A stretch of DNA of 64,000 nucleotides, from positions 1 through 64,000 of the forward strand of contig JAACJM010000263.1 in NCBI GenBank assembly GCA_013368315.1, read 5' to 3'. Shown piece by piece: positions 33,656 to 43,238 of this stretch (its first letter is position 1; each line of letters starts with the position of its first letter). The notes beneath the pieces were generated by a model. It made no database searches. It was not told the origin of the DNA and was given only the letters and a program-made list of their open reading frames with translations. The translations under genes were made by a program, and so were the position numbers. Origin of the DNA: Tetrapyrgos nigripes (lineage: Eukaryota > Basidiomycota > Agaricomycetes > Agaricales > Campanellaceae).

Positions 33656-34813
33656 TCAATACAGTGTAGAACCTGGATTAAGTATCAAACAAGGAGAGAT
33701 AAGATGGCTTTCCAATTGAGGAAATAAATATGTATAAGAGTCCCCTCTGCCTCCTCCCCGCAAGGAGGGATATGATGAGTTATCATTTGGAATTTGTAGC
33801 CAAATTGGAAGACAGTGCACAAGCAAATCGACAATATGACGATGTGAGTAATAATGAACAATATTAGATATAAATATTACAGCACATGGGCACAACAAGG
33901 ACACAATATTAGCAGTGATATCAAAATTGGTATTAAACAAAAAAGAGCTTTCAGGAGATAAACTGGTAAAATCCAGAAGAGTCAATCCACCATGAAAACC
34001 GTGTATGAAATGCTGCATATCACAATATGGACTCACTGTTTTGAGGAGAACAACAAAATCATGCCTATAGAAGACAGATCTGAAAGCAAACATTTTCACG
34101 AATCGACATTTTGCTTTTACTCTTTCATAAAAAGGTACAAAAACAAATGGCTGCTCAGATGGAAACATTGTATAGTTGACTAATTGATGAAATTGATAGG
34201 AACATAAAATAAAAGCAATACCATCATTAGATGAAGCCAGTAGTTGCTCAAATATACCGCGGTTATTTGGAAAAGAGCTGAGGGAGATTGATAGGAAGAT
34301 AAACTGTCCCGATACAACAAATTTCCTCCTGATCCGAAATGCTGAATGATACTGTTGCAAAGGATTGGGTCGAGAATAATTGGCATTAAAGTAATGCATA
34401 TGTGCAGGGGGGGTACGATTGTCATAATCATTGAGCGGCTTTAGGCTGTGTACATTCAAAGTTGAGTCGGAGTACTCCTTAAAACTAAATGACATTGGGC
34501 CGTGGACATGGGACATTGATTCATCGTAGTAATTCACTGGCATTGAGCCATGGCATGACATTGTGTCCGGTATATACGACATTGAGCCGGAATAGTGAAA
34601 TGGCATTGAGCCATAATAGTGAGATGGCATTGGGCCATACAGTGTTGAGCCGTCATATTGTATTGACGTGGTGTCGTTGGCAGTAGACGTATGAGTTGAG
34701 CTCGAGGCAGAAGAAAGATCATAGGTGGTACACCAGCAGTCAAAGTTCCAGTAGCCAGGAGCACAAAAGAGCAAGGTAGCGAGAAACACAACAGATGCGT
34801 TGAGAGAGTTCAT
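33656..34813 (-). CDS. Unrecognised section upstream of Rep, same frame, repeat-containing
   Basis: 385 aa from ATG 34813. The first ~22 residues are hydrophobic (NASVVFLATLLFCAPGYW), like a signal peptide or membrane anchor. Residues ~50-125 contain a degenerate tandem repeat of about eight residues (GSMPFHYS, GSMSYIPD, GPMPSHYY), seen in DNA as repeated GGCATTGAGCCATAATAG-like units at about 34489-34670. The rest is Phe/Ser/Tyr-rich with no known motif. It ends at TGA 33658-33656, and the frame then runs without a further stop into Rep. It may be the N-terminus of the Helitron protein, or a separate short gene next to it. Secretion is only suggested by the N-terminus and sits oddly with a transposon. 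Confidence 0.45.
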   Translation of the reverse strand: MNSLNASVVFLATLLFCAPGYWNFDCWCTTYDLSSASSSTHTSTANDTTSIQYDGSTLYGPMPSHYYGSMPFHYSGSMSYIPDTMSCHGSMPVNYYDESMSHVHGPMSFSFKEYSDSTLNVHSLKPLNDYDNRTPPAHMHYFNANYSRPNPLQQYHSAFRIRRKFVVSGQFIFLSISLSSFPNNRGIFEQLLASSNDGIAFILCSYQFHQLVNYTMFPSEQPFVFVPFYERVKAKCRFVKMFAFRSVFYRHDFVVLLKTVSPYCDMQHFIHGFHGGLTLLDFTSLSPESSFLFNTNFDITANIVSLLCPCAVIFISNIVHYYSHRHIVDLLVHCLPIWLQIPNDNSSYPSLRGGGRGDSYTYLFPQLESHLISPCLILNPGSTLY

Positions 34814-36084
34814 GATGGTTCAAAAGAAGAGATGCTTGGCGAGCACAACTCTAACCGTCGGATCTTAACCGACCGGCTTGAAAAATTGCCGAGCAGTGAA
34901 ACACTACCCCTAAAAACTTTGGCTTCGTCAAATCAAAAGTATCAGCTATGGAGAGTCAAATTTGTAGATATATACTCGAGACATTGCTTCTACGGTAATC
35001 TTAACACTCTTCTCATTCCCGAAATCGTCGTGTCACATAAGCTTACGCAACTGTTTGCTGGCTCGTATAGCATCGTCGATGGTCATTGGCTTCATTCAAC
35101 GCAAGGCGAGACGCATCAATGCAGTAGAGAGGTGCCCTTATGTACTACCGAAACAGCACAGTATTAGAAAAATGGACAACTGCTCGAGTAGAAACTTCTT
35201 TTGGGATTTTCTCACGCATCTTCTAATTACCCGCCCAACATTCTTCGCTGACCAGCTTAGTGGTTGAGGAATATAGTGAGAACAACTCATACTGCGCAAG
35301 GTGCGGGAATATCACTTTGGAAAGAGCACGCTGAGACACGTCAATAATGTTCAATATCAATACCAAAGTTCCGTTCCCATTGCCGTCAAATCTTTCCAAC
35401 TCCCCACTAGCGACAATTTCTTCTAGCAACTTTTCTCGCAATTTAAACCTCTCTTACTAGTCGCATTTCCGCCAAGCTAAAACAGTGAGTTATCGAATTT
35501 CGTGAGCACAAGGCTTCAATCATTGTCAGGATCAGGTGATGATATTACACGTCTGAATACCGACTTTGCTGGACATAGAAAGACGTGCTGGGAAATCCGG
35601 TTTGCTTACCACGAAGAAAAGGGTCTATGAAAGGAGTATGGGAGGATAAGTCCGGCTTTTGAGGTCGAAGTAGAACGACAGCAATATTGTATTGATTACC
35701 CTCCAGATGAAGTTGAGATTCTAATCGATTTAATTCCGAACCATTGGCATTTGGCATCTGGATTCTGCATATGATCTGGGTGGTTCACCGACGCCGACCG
35801 CCGACCCTGAGCGTTGAGCGCTGACTGCACGGACACCGAGTGCGAGTGCGAGAAATTACAATCAATAAACCATTAGTTGATTGTCAAAGAATTTGGTAGA
35901 GAAGTCGAACCATTTTCGCGATGTAAATGAACTTGAAGAAGAGAATATCCAAGACGTGTATCAGTATCATCACCCGAGCAGCCGTGAGGTCGTTACAGGG
36001 TGGGCAGCTGCGAAGATACATCCATAGCCAATCGGAAACTTTGAAATTAGAAGCGAAAAAGAACAAAAGGATCAATTGGTATCC
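34814..36084. other. Flank on the 5' side of the Helitron, no gene recognised
   Basis: No family motif on either strand. GC skewed words near 35785-35850 (CCGACCGCCGACC, GAGTGCGAGTGCGAG). The Helitron 5' end may lie here, but I could not place it. Confidence 0.35.
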
Positions 36085-37425
36085 GGTATAGGTAAATCTG
36101 CAGACACCCCGTGCAGACACCCTGCAAGACTGCAGACACCCTTCGCATAGCATTGTAGATTACTGTATAGGACTATATGTACCATACCATATATATATGT
36201 GACCTACAGGATGATTTTAAAGTTGTGTATTAGCTGTACACAGAGTGTAAAAATCTTCAAAAAAAGGAGTATAAGCACAGCCACAGATTTTTTCCTGAAA
36301 CATTCTTACAGATTTTCTTTATTCAAGATATCAGGAGAGTATCTATACATTCTCATGAGTGTATATCAATGTGAATTTGTAAAGCAAGGACACTCAAGAT
36401 GTCTCATAATGCTTTGAGATGCTTGCTCCCTGCATTTCACTACTGATCTTTGAATATCCTATTATATCAAACAATTGGTAGTATTTGGCTCATGTCTGAG
36501 CATGTTTCTACAAGATAATACATTATAATAACTTCAAGATAATTTGTACTCATTGTAATTTTTGGGAAGGGTGTCTGCAGGGTGTCTGCAGGGTGTCTGC
36601 ACGTGCACAGCCACATGCAGACACCCTGCAGACACCTTGCAGACACCTTAAGTAAAGGTAGATAGTCACACCAGACACTTGCTTGTGGCAGTTAATGACC
36701 CTGTAGTAGAAATAATACCAAGTTATTGCCGTTTTCGAAAAAGTTCGCGCGCGCGTCACTTTGATTAATTTTCGAGTTTTTGGGCTCGATTTTGTGAGAG
36801 CTGCAGCTCGCTCATTTCCCCACCTTTGCCTTCATTTTTAGCACAAAACAACATTATTTCAGCATCTCTAGGGTATGGTGTACATACTAGACCTGTGATA
36901 CACTTGTTGTCATACTCACTTTTCGGGCTCCCTCTACTGTATCTGAGCAAATGTGTGATATCTGCGGAGAGTACAGGCAAGCTAAGGCTGTCTAGCAAAG
37001 CCCAGGGAGTTTATGCAGGGATATAGGAAGCAGCTAAAGTGAGAACAATGCCCTAGTCACAGATAATTGCAGCCCGCTATTCCACATGTCATCAACTTCT
37101 GCTTTGTTCCTCTACCACCATCATGGTTCGCGGCCGGCCACTTTCAGACGATCTGTGACACACTCTTATTTACCTAGGACATCATCTACCTCTCTCCAAA
37201 TCAGAAAGTGTCAGAGTCACAAGTCTGAGACTTAGGTATGTGCACGAATGGCCATCATTCTTGTTATTCATAGTAGGTAGAAGAAATGTGTGTACTATAC
37301 AAGAAACTAACAAGAGCAATGATTTTGACAAGGTATGAGTCAGTGTGATAAGAATCAGAGTGTCTGCAGGGTGTCTGCAGGGTGTCTGCAGGGGGTGTCT
37401 GCAGATTTCTGATACCCGATTGGTA
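36085..37425. mobile_element. Non-autonomous element with ends made of CAGACACCCTG subrepeats
   Basis: The left end (36094-36143) reads AAATCTGCAGACACCCC and then further GCAGACACCC units. The right end (37358-37411) is the inverse, GGGGTGTCTGCAGATTT preceded by three more GGTGTCTGCA units. The outer 17 bp are a perfect inverted repeat, and weaker similarity continues outward (CGGTAT). A central cluster at 36567-36650 has three units in one direction then three in the other, so two foldback elements may sit side by side or nested. No transposase inside. The superfamily is not recognised. Confidence 0.65.
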
Positions 37426-38056
37426 TCCGCGGGTATGAATGACAGATGACCAAAAAAAAAAAATTGGAAGTGAGACGAGTCAAGACGCACCCTGAGACTC
37501 CCTTTTTGGGTGATACCTTGGGTACAGTACCAATTCCTAGAGCATAGACCATCTGAAGAGAAAAGCAAGAAAGAAAGAAAGAAAGGAGAAATAAATAAAG
37601 ACTGTTTGTAGAGAGATATAGAATACCGAAACTTACCATCGATGACCATCCCGTATGTTTAGACGCCAATTAGCGACTCAACGCATCAACTTGAAGTCAA
37701 CGTCCGTTTTACCAAGGCAAAGTGTCACCGTCATCGTAGCCGTAGCCGTGGCCGTACAGTAAACACTGTGGGCTATGACCGTCAGATGCTACAGTCCGCC
37801 TTGATGTATGTAAGTACTCTGCATATGCGCAGAGACGAAGTATGTGTGTATGTACTCACCAACTCCTAGACGAATTCAAACTTAGACATGAGACAATCAC
37901 TGTCCGAGGACACCGACTTCTGTGAATGAAATAAGTAAGTGAACGTGGCAGACCGTGGTGTACATCGCGAGGCGGCGCTTATACATAGTCACATTTTCAA
38001 TTCGCCTGTAAGGTGAAGAACAAAAAAAAAAGTCGACTCTTTTGACTCATAGCACT
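37426..38056. other. Spacer between two repeat structures
   Basis: Contains a 10-A tract (37449) and an (AAAG)n-like purine run near 37565-37590. The word GATTTCTGATACC at 37407-37420 is shared with the inner edges of the following palindrome. No gene supported. Confidence 0.3.
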
Positions 38057-39184
38057 GCCACTAAAGTCAATACAGTCTGTCCCTTTCTTTCTTGATCTTC
38101 AAACTTTGTGACTTCCAAATCATACTTAGTCTGGCCCCATAGGCTCTGGAGCCAATAAACCAATAGCAGCAGTGGCGAATGCAAGAGGAAGAGTGATACT
38201 AGAGTTTCGGCATATAACATTGATTGGGGAATCTAGAAACGAGCGAGAACGTTGAAGTAAATTGATATAATAACGACAAATCTGAACGAACACTTACTCT
38301 TTTTTTCTTTCTTTCTTTCTTTTTCTTTCTTCCTTTCTTCCTTTCTTTTTCTGAAACAGTACCTTCACTGTCTGCGTTCCGAGATTCTCTCTTATTGGTA
38401 ATATCATTAAACCTTGTAAACGTACCAGTAAACATGGGGAGCGTCGGAGCAATTGTCAGGTCGATGAGGAATATTAGGATGACATCCGTAGTGGTGTATT
38501 AGGGAATATTTGCATTGTGAGTTTTTTTTTTCTGTCTTGGGCCTGGATCGTGATTTCTGATATAACAATTCTGAGATGCCCTTTCTTCCCGGCATAACCA
38601 ATGAACGGATATGTTGAACCATTGTTTGGATGTGGAAAAAGCGTCTCAGTCACTCACGAAAGGTAAACATGTGTTGGTATCAGAAATCACGATCCAGGCC
38701 CAAGACAGAAAAAAAAGACTCACAATGCAAATATTCCCTAATACACCACTACGGACGTCATCCTAATATTCCTCATCGACCTGACAATTGCTCTGACGCT
38801 CCCCGTGTTTACTGGTACGTTTACAAGGTTTAATGATATTACCAATAAGAGAGAATCTCGGAACGCAGACAGTGAAGGTACTGTTTCAGAAAAAGAAAGG
38901 AAGAAAGGAAGAAAGAAAAAGAAAGAAAGAAAGAAAAAAAGAGTAAGTGTTCGTTCAGATTTGTCGTTATTATATCAATTTACTTCAACGTTCTCGCTCG
39001 TTTCTAGATTCCCCAATCAATGTTATATGCCGAAACTCTAGTATCACTCTTCCTCTTGCATTCGCCACTGCTGCTATTGGTTTATTGGCTCCAGAGCCTA
39101 TGGGGCCAGACTAAGTATGATTTGGAAGTCACAAAGTTTGAAGATCAAGAAAGAAAGGGACAGACTGTATTGACTTTAGTGGCA
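38057..39184. repeat. Long palindrome: two 506-bp arms and a 116-bp spacer
   Basis: 38057-38562 is the reverse complement of 38679-39184,  with equal lengths and only a few substitutions seen (for example ATGGGG against ACGGGG and GACATCC against GACGTCC). The arms carry long (TTTC)n / (GAAA)n tracts. Each arm encodes the same 78-residue open frame in opposite directions, so that frame is a repeat by-product and not a gene pair. No target duplication or transposase was identified. An inverted duplication or large foldback element are both possible. Confidence 0.9.
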
Positions 39185-39648
39185 GCAGTAGTGTCGGGCA
39201 GTACAAACGAGGATCAGTGAGTATTTCGTGTTTTTTTTTTTTGATTTATTTATTTTGCCTTTCTCCCTTCAATATTTCCTCCAGTGCATAGGAACGTAAC
39301 GGCAAGACATATGGTTTTAGCTTGGCGTTCCATGGCCAATTAGTGCAAAATAGAATCTGTTGGAGTTTTCGTAGGCAGTCGGGTGCATGTCTTTAGCTTT
39401 AGTGCTAACGCTGTCTTCCAGTTTCTGTTTTTCTGTATTTAAAATAGATTATATGCCCTTTTCACTTATTACCTCTTCCGAAAATAAAACACCACCATTA
39501 CTGACAATGATACTCACCCTTAACGTCTCCGGAAGATGACAAAATTAGGTGACGTAATGTACGGTAACGGCAATCTTTCCGCGGAAGACGGTAAATACAC
39601 CGAATAGACATAGCCACACGCGGAAATGGAGTGTAATGAACTCGTCCT
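39185..39648. other. 3' flank of the small secreted protein gene
   Basis: T-rich tract near 39229-39243 and the word CATAGCCACACGCGGAAA at 39608-39625, which recurs at 62345-62362. No gene. Confidence 0.35.
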
Positions 39649-40160
39649 TCATTTCATTTCGGCCTCGTAACCCATTGTCAAGGTAATCATGTCATTTGGT
39701 CCAACAACGAAATTAGTAGTTGTTGTAGCGGTGATGAGAGCATTGTCCATGTCAATACAGTCTTGGATGACTGGTTGAATCGTGCTGATAGAACCACATT
39801 GTGTTCGAGATGCCAAACCTGTAGAAGAAAACAGGTTAGATGCCAATTACTTCAATCTCTCGGAATAAACTTATAAGTATCACCAGTTGTCGAATTGCAT
39901 AGGTCATGTACATTCTGGCGTTTCGAATTAAACACCGTCAATGCATCTGCACCTTGCTTAGTGCCAGCAGAACAGGAATGGACAGTGGTGACAATAATTT
40001 TCCCATCGTGCTCGATATTGTGAGTGGAGATAACTGTGGCGTCACCACCGCATTGTTGGGTCACCAACGAGCCAGAGTTGGCACTGGGAGGTGAAGATGG
40101 TAGAGCGGAAATGGAGAGGAAAGCCAGGGCAACAGGGATAGTAAGGATCATCGATCTCAT
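39649..40160 (-). CDS. Small secreted protein, unknown function
   Basis: Two exons on the minus strand, 40160-39884 and 39818-39649, joined over a 65-nt intron (gtgatac...tctacag); 447 nt, 148 aa. The first ~19 residues are a clean signal peptide (hydrophobic run ILTIPVALAFLSISALP). Cysteines appear as QCGG, HSC, DLC, QCG and DC. The layout (secretion signal, about 130 mature residues, a handful of Cys, IQPVIQDC near the C-terminal third) is like small secreted proteins common in Agaricomycetes, whose roles are unknown. It sits between a palindrome and a foldback element, a repeat-rich setting often seen for effector-like genes, but no effector role is shown. Confidence 0.7.
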
Positions 40161-40325
40161 TGTGAAGCAACTTGAGTATTTTCATTGCAGAAACTTGGTT
40201 TTTGTACTGTGAAGGAAATGAGACGGCAAAAATGTGGAATACCTTCTGAGTACGCCGTGACTGATGACGCTTGGCACTAGGTCAACTTGTTTGACACTTC
40301 CAACGGGATTGACTACTAGTTCAAA

Positions 40326-40892
40326 TGCCTTGCAGAGTTGTGCAGGTAGCAAGAAACAACTTACGTGCAGCAGGGAATGCAGACGAGGTGTTGAGACCAC
40401 CTGTAGCAAGAATCCAAGTGTTGTGATTGGATGGAAGTCACATTCTTGTGGCTGTGTAACGCGGGAGGAGCAGCAAACACTGCAGGCGGCCATTGATATT
40501 TGCAGGCATTTTTGTTGGGACTTAAATTACGAATTTTTAGCACGATTTCTAGGCTGATAAGAGTCAAAGTTTTTGCCAGTTTTTGCTGCTGAAATGCCAG
40601 CTTTAAATGGAAAGCTAGCATTTCAGTGACAAATACTTTGACTTTTATCAGCCTAGAAATCGTGCGAAATTTTCGTAATTTAAGTTCCAACAAAAATGCC
40701 TACAAATATCAATGGCCGCCCGCAGTGAAAAAGCGACTGCTTGACGTCCTTGACAGTGTAGACTCGAAAGGAGTGCTTTTCCCGCTATAAGACTTGATAG
40801 AAAGCCTTGAGGAGACCAAAAGAGTGTATATGCGAAGTTTCAGAGAGAACGGATGGCAGGAGGAGGCTGGATTTGTTTTTTTGGAATGGATG
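40326..40892 (-). repeat. 300-bp dispersed repeat, minus-strand copy, split by a foldback element
   Basis: 40326-40477 plus 40728-40892 together match 23564-23862 in inverse orientation. The copies are about 17 kb apart and flank the Helitron block. Confidence 0.8.
40475..40730. mobile_element. 250-bp palindromic CACTG-ended element with 3-bp target duplication
   Basis: The element is 40478-40727. It starts CACTGCAGGCGGCCATTGAT and ends with the inverse, CACTGCGGGCGGCCATTGAT on the other strand. The two halves are inverse copies along most of their length (AATTACGAA, CTAGGCTGATAA and others), so it can fold back completely. It is flanked by AAA on both sides. The unoccupied copy at 23.7 kb has five A where this one has 3+5, as expected for a 3-bp duplication. 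CACTG ends and a 3-bp duplication fit the CACTA (CMC) superfamily. No coding capacity, so it needs a transposase in trans. Confidence 0.8.
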
Positions 40893-41619
40893 ATGATGGT
40901 CATGATTGATCAACCGCGACGATCGAGAGCGACGAATCTGACGCCGACTTGAGAAGCCGTAGCCTGCACCTTCTCAAATATGCCTGTATTTTGTGTGTTC
41001 ATTGATTCAAGTCAGTGAAGCCTGAGGGAGATGTGGCCGAACGTACGAGCGCTGAAACCCAAACCATGAACGGCAAAGATTGTTGTATAAGCCGCAATGT
41101 CTGAGGGAGCCCAGGAATCGTGAAAGGAAAGGGATACCTCTGAAGAACCGACAGTAGTGGAAGAGAAAGGCATCGAGTGGGCAAAATAGTCTTGCTGATG
41201 GCTATATGCTTCTTATGAGCTCAGGGACCCCTCAGCTGGTCAAAAGGTCTAATGCAACCCGTCAAACGGAACCCTGCACATGACGAGATTATCCCCACAC
41301 GCGAAAAACGCCAACCCATCCGCCGAGCAGAAATGCGCACTGAAAGTCACGAAGTGTATTTCGACGAATAGGTTGGCGTTTTTGTACTAACAACACTCTA
41401 GTACTGATGCGATCAAATCGTACGTTGATCCTTAGTGTGATACCCTGATGAGAATGAGCGTATGTAGTGAGTGCGCCACTGGAAGATTTTCCACCTAGAG
41501 GTGGCTATCACGTTTTCTACAACTACATGATGAACCAAGATAAAGATACAGTACAGGGATAATTAACGTCTCTTCAGCTTCTCACATAAATAGGATGCGA
41601 ATATATAATAAACGAGTGA
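40893..41619. other. Intergenic, no gene recognised
   Basis: Contains two related words AAAACGCCAACC (41305) and GGTTGGCGTTTTTG (41371), an inverted repeat about 60 bp apart. No coding unit. Confidence 0.35.
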
Positions 41620-43238
41620 CTATATGATAATAACAATGATAGAATACTTCGTCAGACAATTTCTGGTGTGTGTCGTTTGTGGTCGTCCTGCGTTATTGTG
41701 TCTATGAAAAGAGCCGCTGATCAATGAGCCGAGATGAAGGCGAATAAGTGCTTTCCACGAACCTTTTACTTCTATCGTCGATTCTGTTGTCGACACAGAT
41801 ATAGATTGGAAAGTACTGAGCTAAAATCAAATTCAATCATGAAACAGACATGATGAAAAGCGAACTCGGCCTACCTCGTATTCTGTTCGTATCTGAGCAG
41901 GTGTTGTCCAATAATAATTTCCGGTGGATTCCACATTGTCGCCGGATCGTAAAGCAGAGGAAGCCTTAACAAAGTCACGGCGGAGTTCAGGACGAGAGTT
42001 TAACCTATGTTACAGGTTACACAAGCCATGTAAGCCGGATATGGATTATACTTACATAGACACTGCACAAATTACCATTCGAGAGTTGGGTGTTATGTCA
42101 ATATAGTGACCGAGTAAGGAGAGAATCGGGACTGACTCATTGTCATGATATAGACTTTGTTTAGGGCCATTTCAAAGGGCAACCTTTGGAGTAGGCATTA
42201 GTGCAAACGGGATACCTTTCAGATGATCGATAGCATACCAGGTCAAAGCTTCCGTATTAACGACATAGACGATGAGGGCTACCACCTGAACGATAGTGAG
42301 GAATAAGCCTCTTGACATCGACCACTTGAAGAGTTTTTGTAGTATTGAGTCCGTGCTACAAGGAGATGAGATCATATTAGCCTTATAATCACGAAGAACT
42401 GATATTCCTTCATGTACTAACCTTTGAACTCCAGTTCTTACTGTCATCAATGACCAGCAAAGTGCAAGCGCAGCTGACAGCTCTGACACCGCTGAAGTAA
42501 CGTTGGTTATTCCAATTTCGATCTGGAGATTGAGAAGTGAATAAAGAGTCGCGCAAGCGGGCTAAAGGAAAGGATCGCTGCTTACCGTCACACTTCTTTT
42601 GGACACAATTTCAGTTACAGGGTTCATGAATACTTCAACGGTCGTAACTAGACCAGCTTTCAGAGATTTCTTCTACCACCTTTGATACGAACTTAACTTA
42701 CCAATACCACATACTTGGCGACATGCATGCGTCAGTTCATAGAGAAGAGCCCATTCAAAAGAATCCCGACTCACTCATGCACACAGTGGCGGTGAAGACC
42801 TAAAGCCGTATTAGTGAGATTCCACGTTCGGAACATATGTACTATCACTTACAATGAAGGTTACCACAATCATATGAACTTGCTTTACTGCCGACCGTAT
42901 TCGTATTGAGCTCTCGAATTCGAAAATCGAGGTATTCACTCACAAAAATACACTCTGGCCGCAAAGAACATATCCACACTGCAAAGGAAAATCGGAGGTA
43001 CGGCCGCAAATGAGGATCAAGAGCTCGCGTTTCGGTGATATGTACTTACATAAAAAGGACCACCGCCGTGAGAGGAAGGATTATTGCCATCTGCCTATAG
43101 GCATTCTTAGCATTTTCGGAAACAGCGGTCACTAAACACACTTACGGTGGTATCACGGAATGGAGTGGGTCTACTCTGTCGACGAGGTAATGCCGCAGCA
43201 TTTCAACCTCGAGCACAGTAGCCGTGGTAGAAAGACAA
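41620..43238 (-). CDS. DUF6534-like multi-pass membrane protein, 5' part unresolved
   Basis: Exons on the minus strand, each phase-checked: 43238-43146, 43094-43050, 42978-42944, 42887-42853, 42799-42775, 42713-42702 (12 nt), 42656-42586, 42522-42422, 42355-42216, 42154-42137 (18 nt), 42062-42056 (7 nt), 42004-41875, 41820-41620. Landmarks are a series of membrane segments, then S-x-L-S-A-A-L-A-L-C-W-S-L-x-x-x-R-T-G, TDSILQKLFKWSMSRGL, a hydrophobic run IVQVVALIVYVV, and KVYIMTM-MSM-LNSRPELRR, the standard C-terminal signature of this basidiomycete family. The tail has many Ser/Thr. Likely a plasma- or endomembrane protein; its ligand and function are unknown. The first exon(s) should lie at about 43.3-43.5 kb but I could not join them. 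Stop at 41620 follows a phase-0 intron. Confidence 0.7.

Larger units (their letters stand above)
26909..34813 (-). mobile_element. Helitron (RepHel rolling-circle transposon), coding core
   Basis: Three reading sections on the minus strand lie in the same frame and are separated only by single TGA codons: 34813-33656, 33643-30023 and 30019-26909. The middle one carries the HUH endonuclease and the last the PIF1-like helicase, the defining pair of Helitrons. The block is clearly AT-rich compared with the host genes. Terminal 5'-TC and CTRR-3' ends were not identified, so the true element is longer than given. Host genes of other types are not seen inside, so no evident gene capture. The in-frame stops suggest it is inactive unless read through. 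Confidence 0.85.

Noticed and set aside
36567..36650. CRISPR-like array of short repeats
   Set aside because: Units are 11 bp, contiguous and partly inverted without unique spacers, and the genome is a fungus.
38199..39041. Two identical 78-residue proteins on opposite strands
   Set aside because: They are mirror images created by the palindrome arms; Lys/Arg-rich because of the (GAAA)n tract, with no family signal.
23564..40892. LTR pair of a retrotransposon formed by the 300-bp repeats
   Set aside because: The copies are inverted relative to each other, lack TG...CA ends, and no gag, reverse transcriptase or integrase is found between them.
42172..42215. C-terminal extension GIPFALMPTPKVAL of the DUF6534-like protein
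   Set aside because: It is intron sequence: removing 42155-42215 (61 nt, with CTAAT branch-like site) joins DHLK to VYIMTM as expected for the family.
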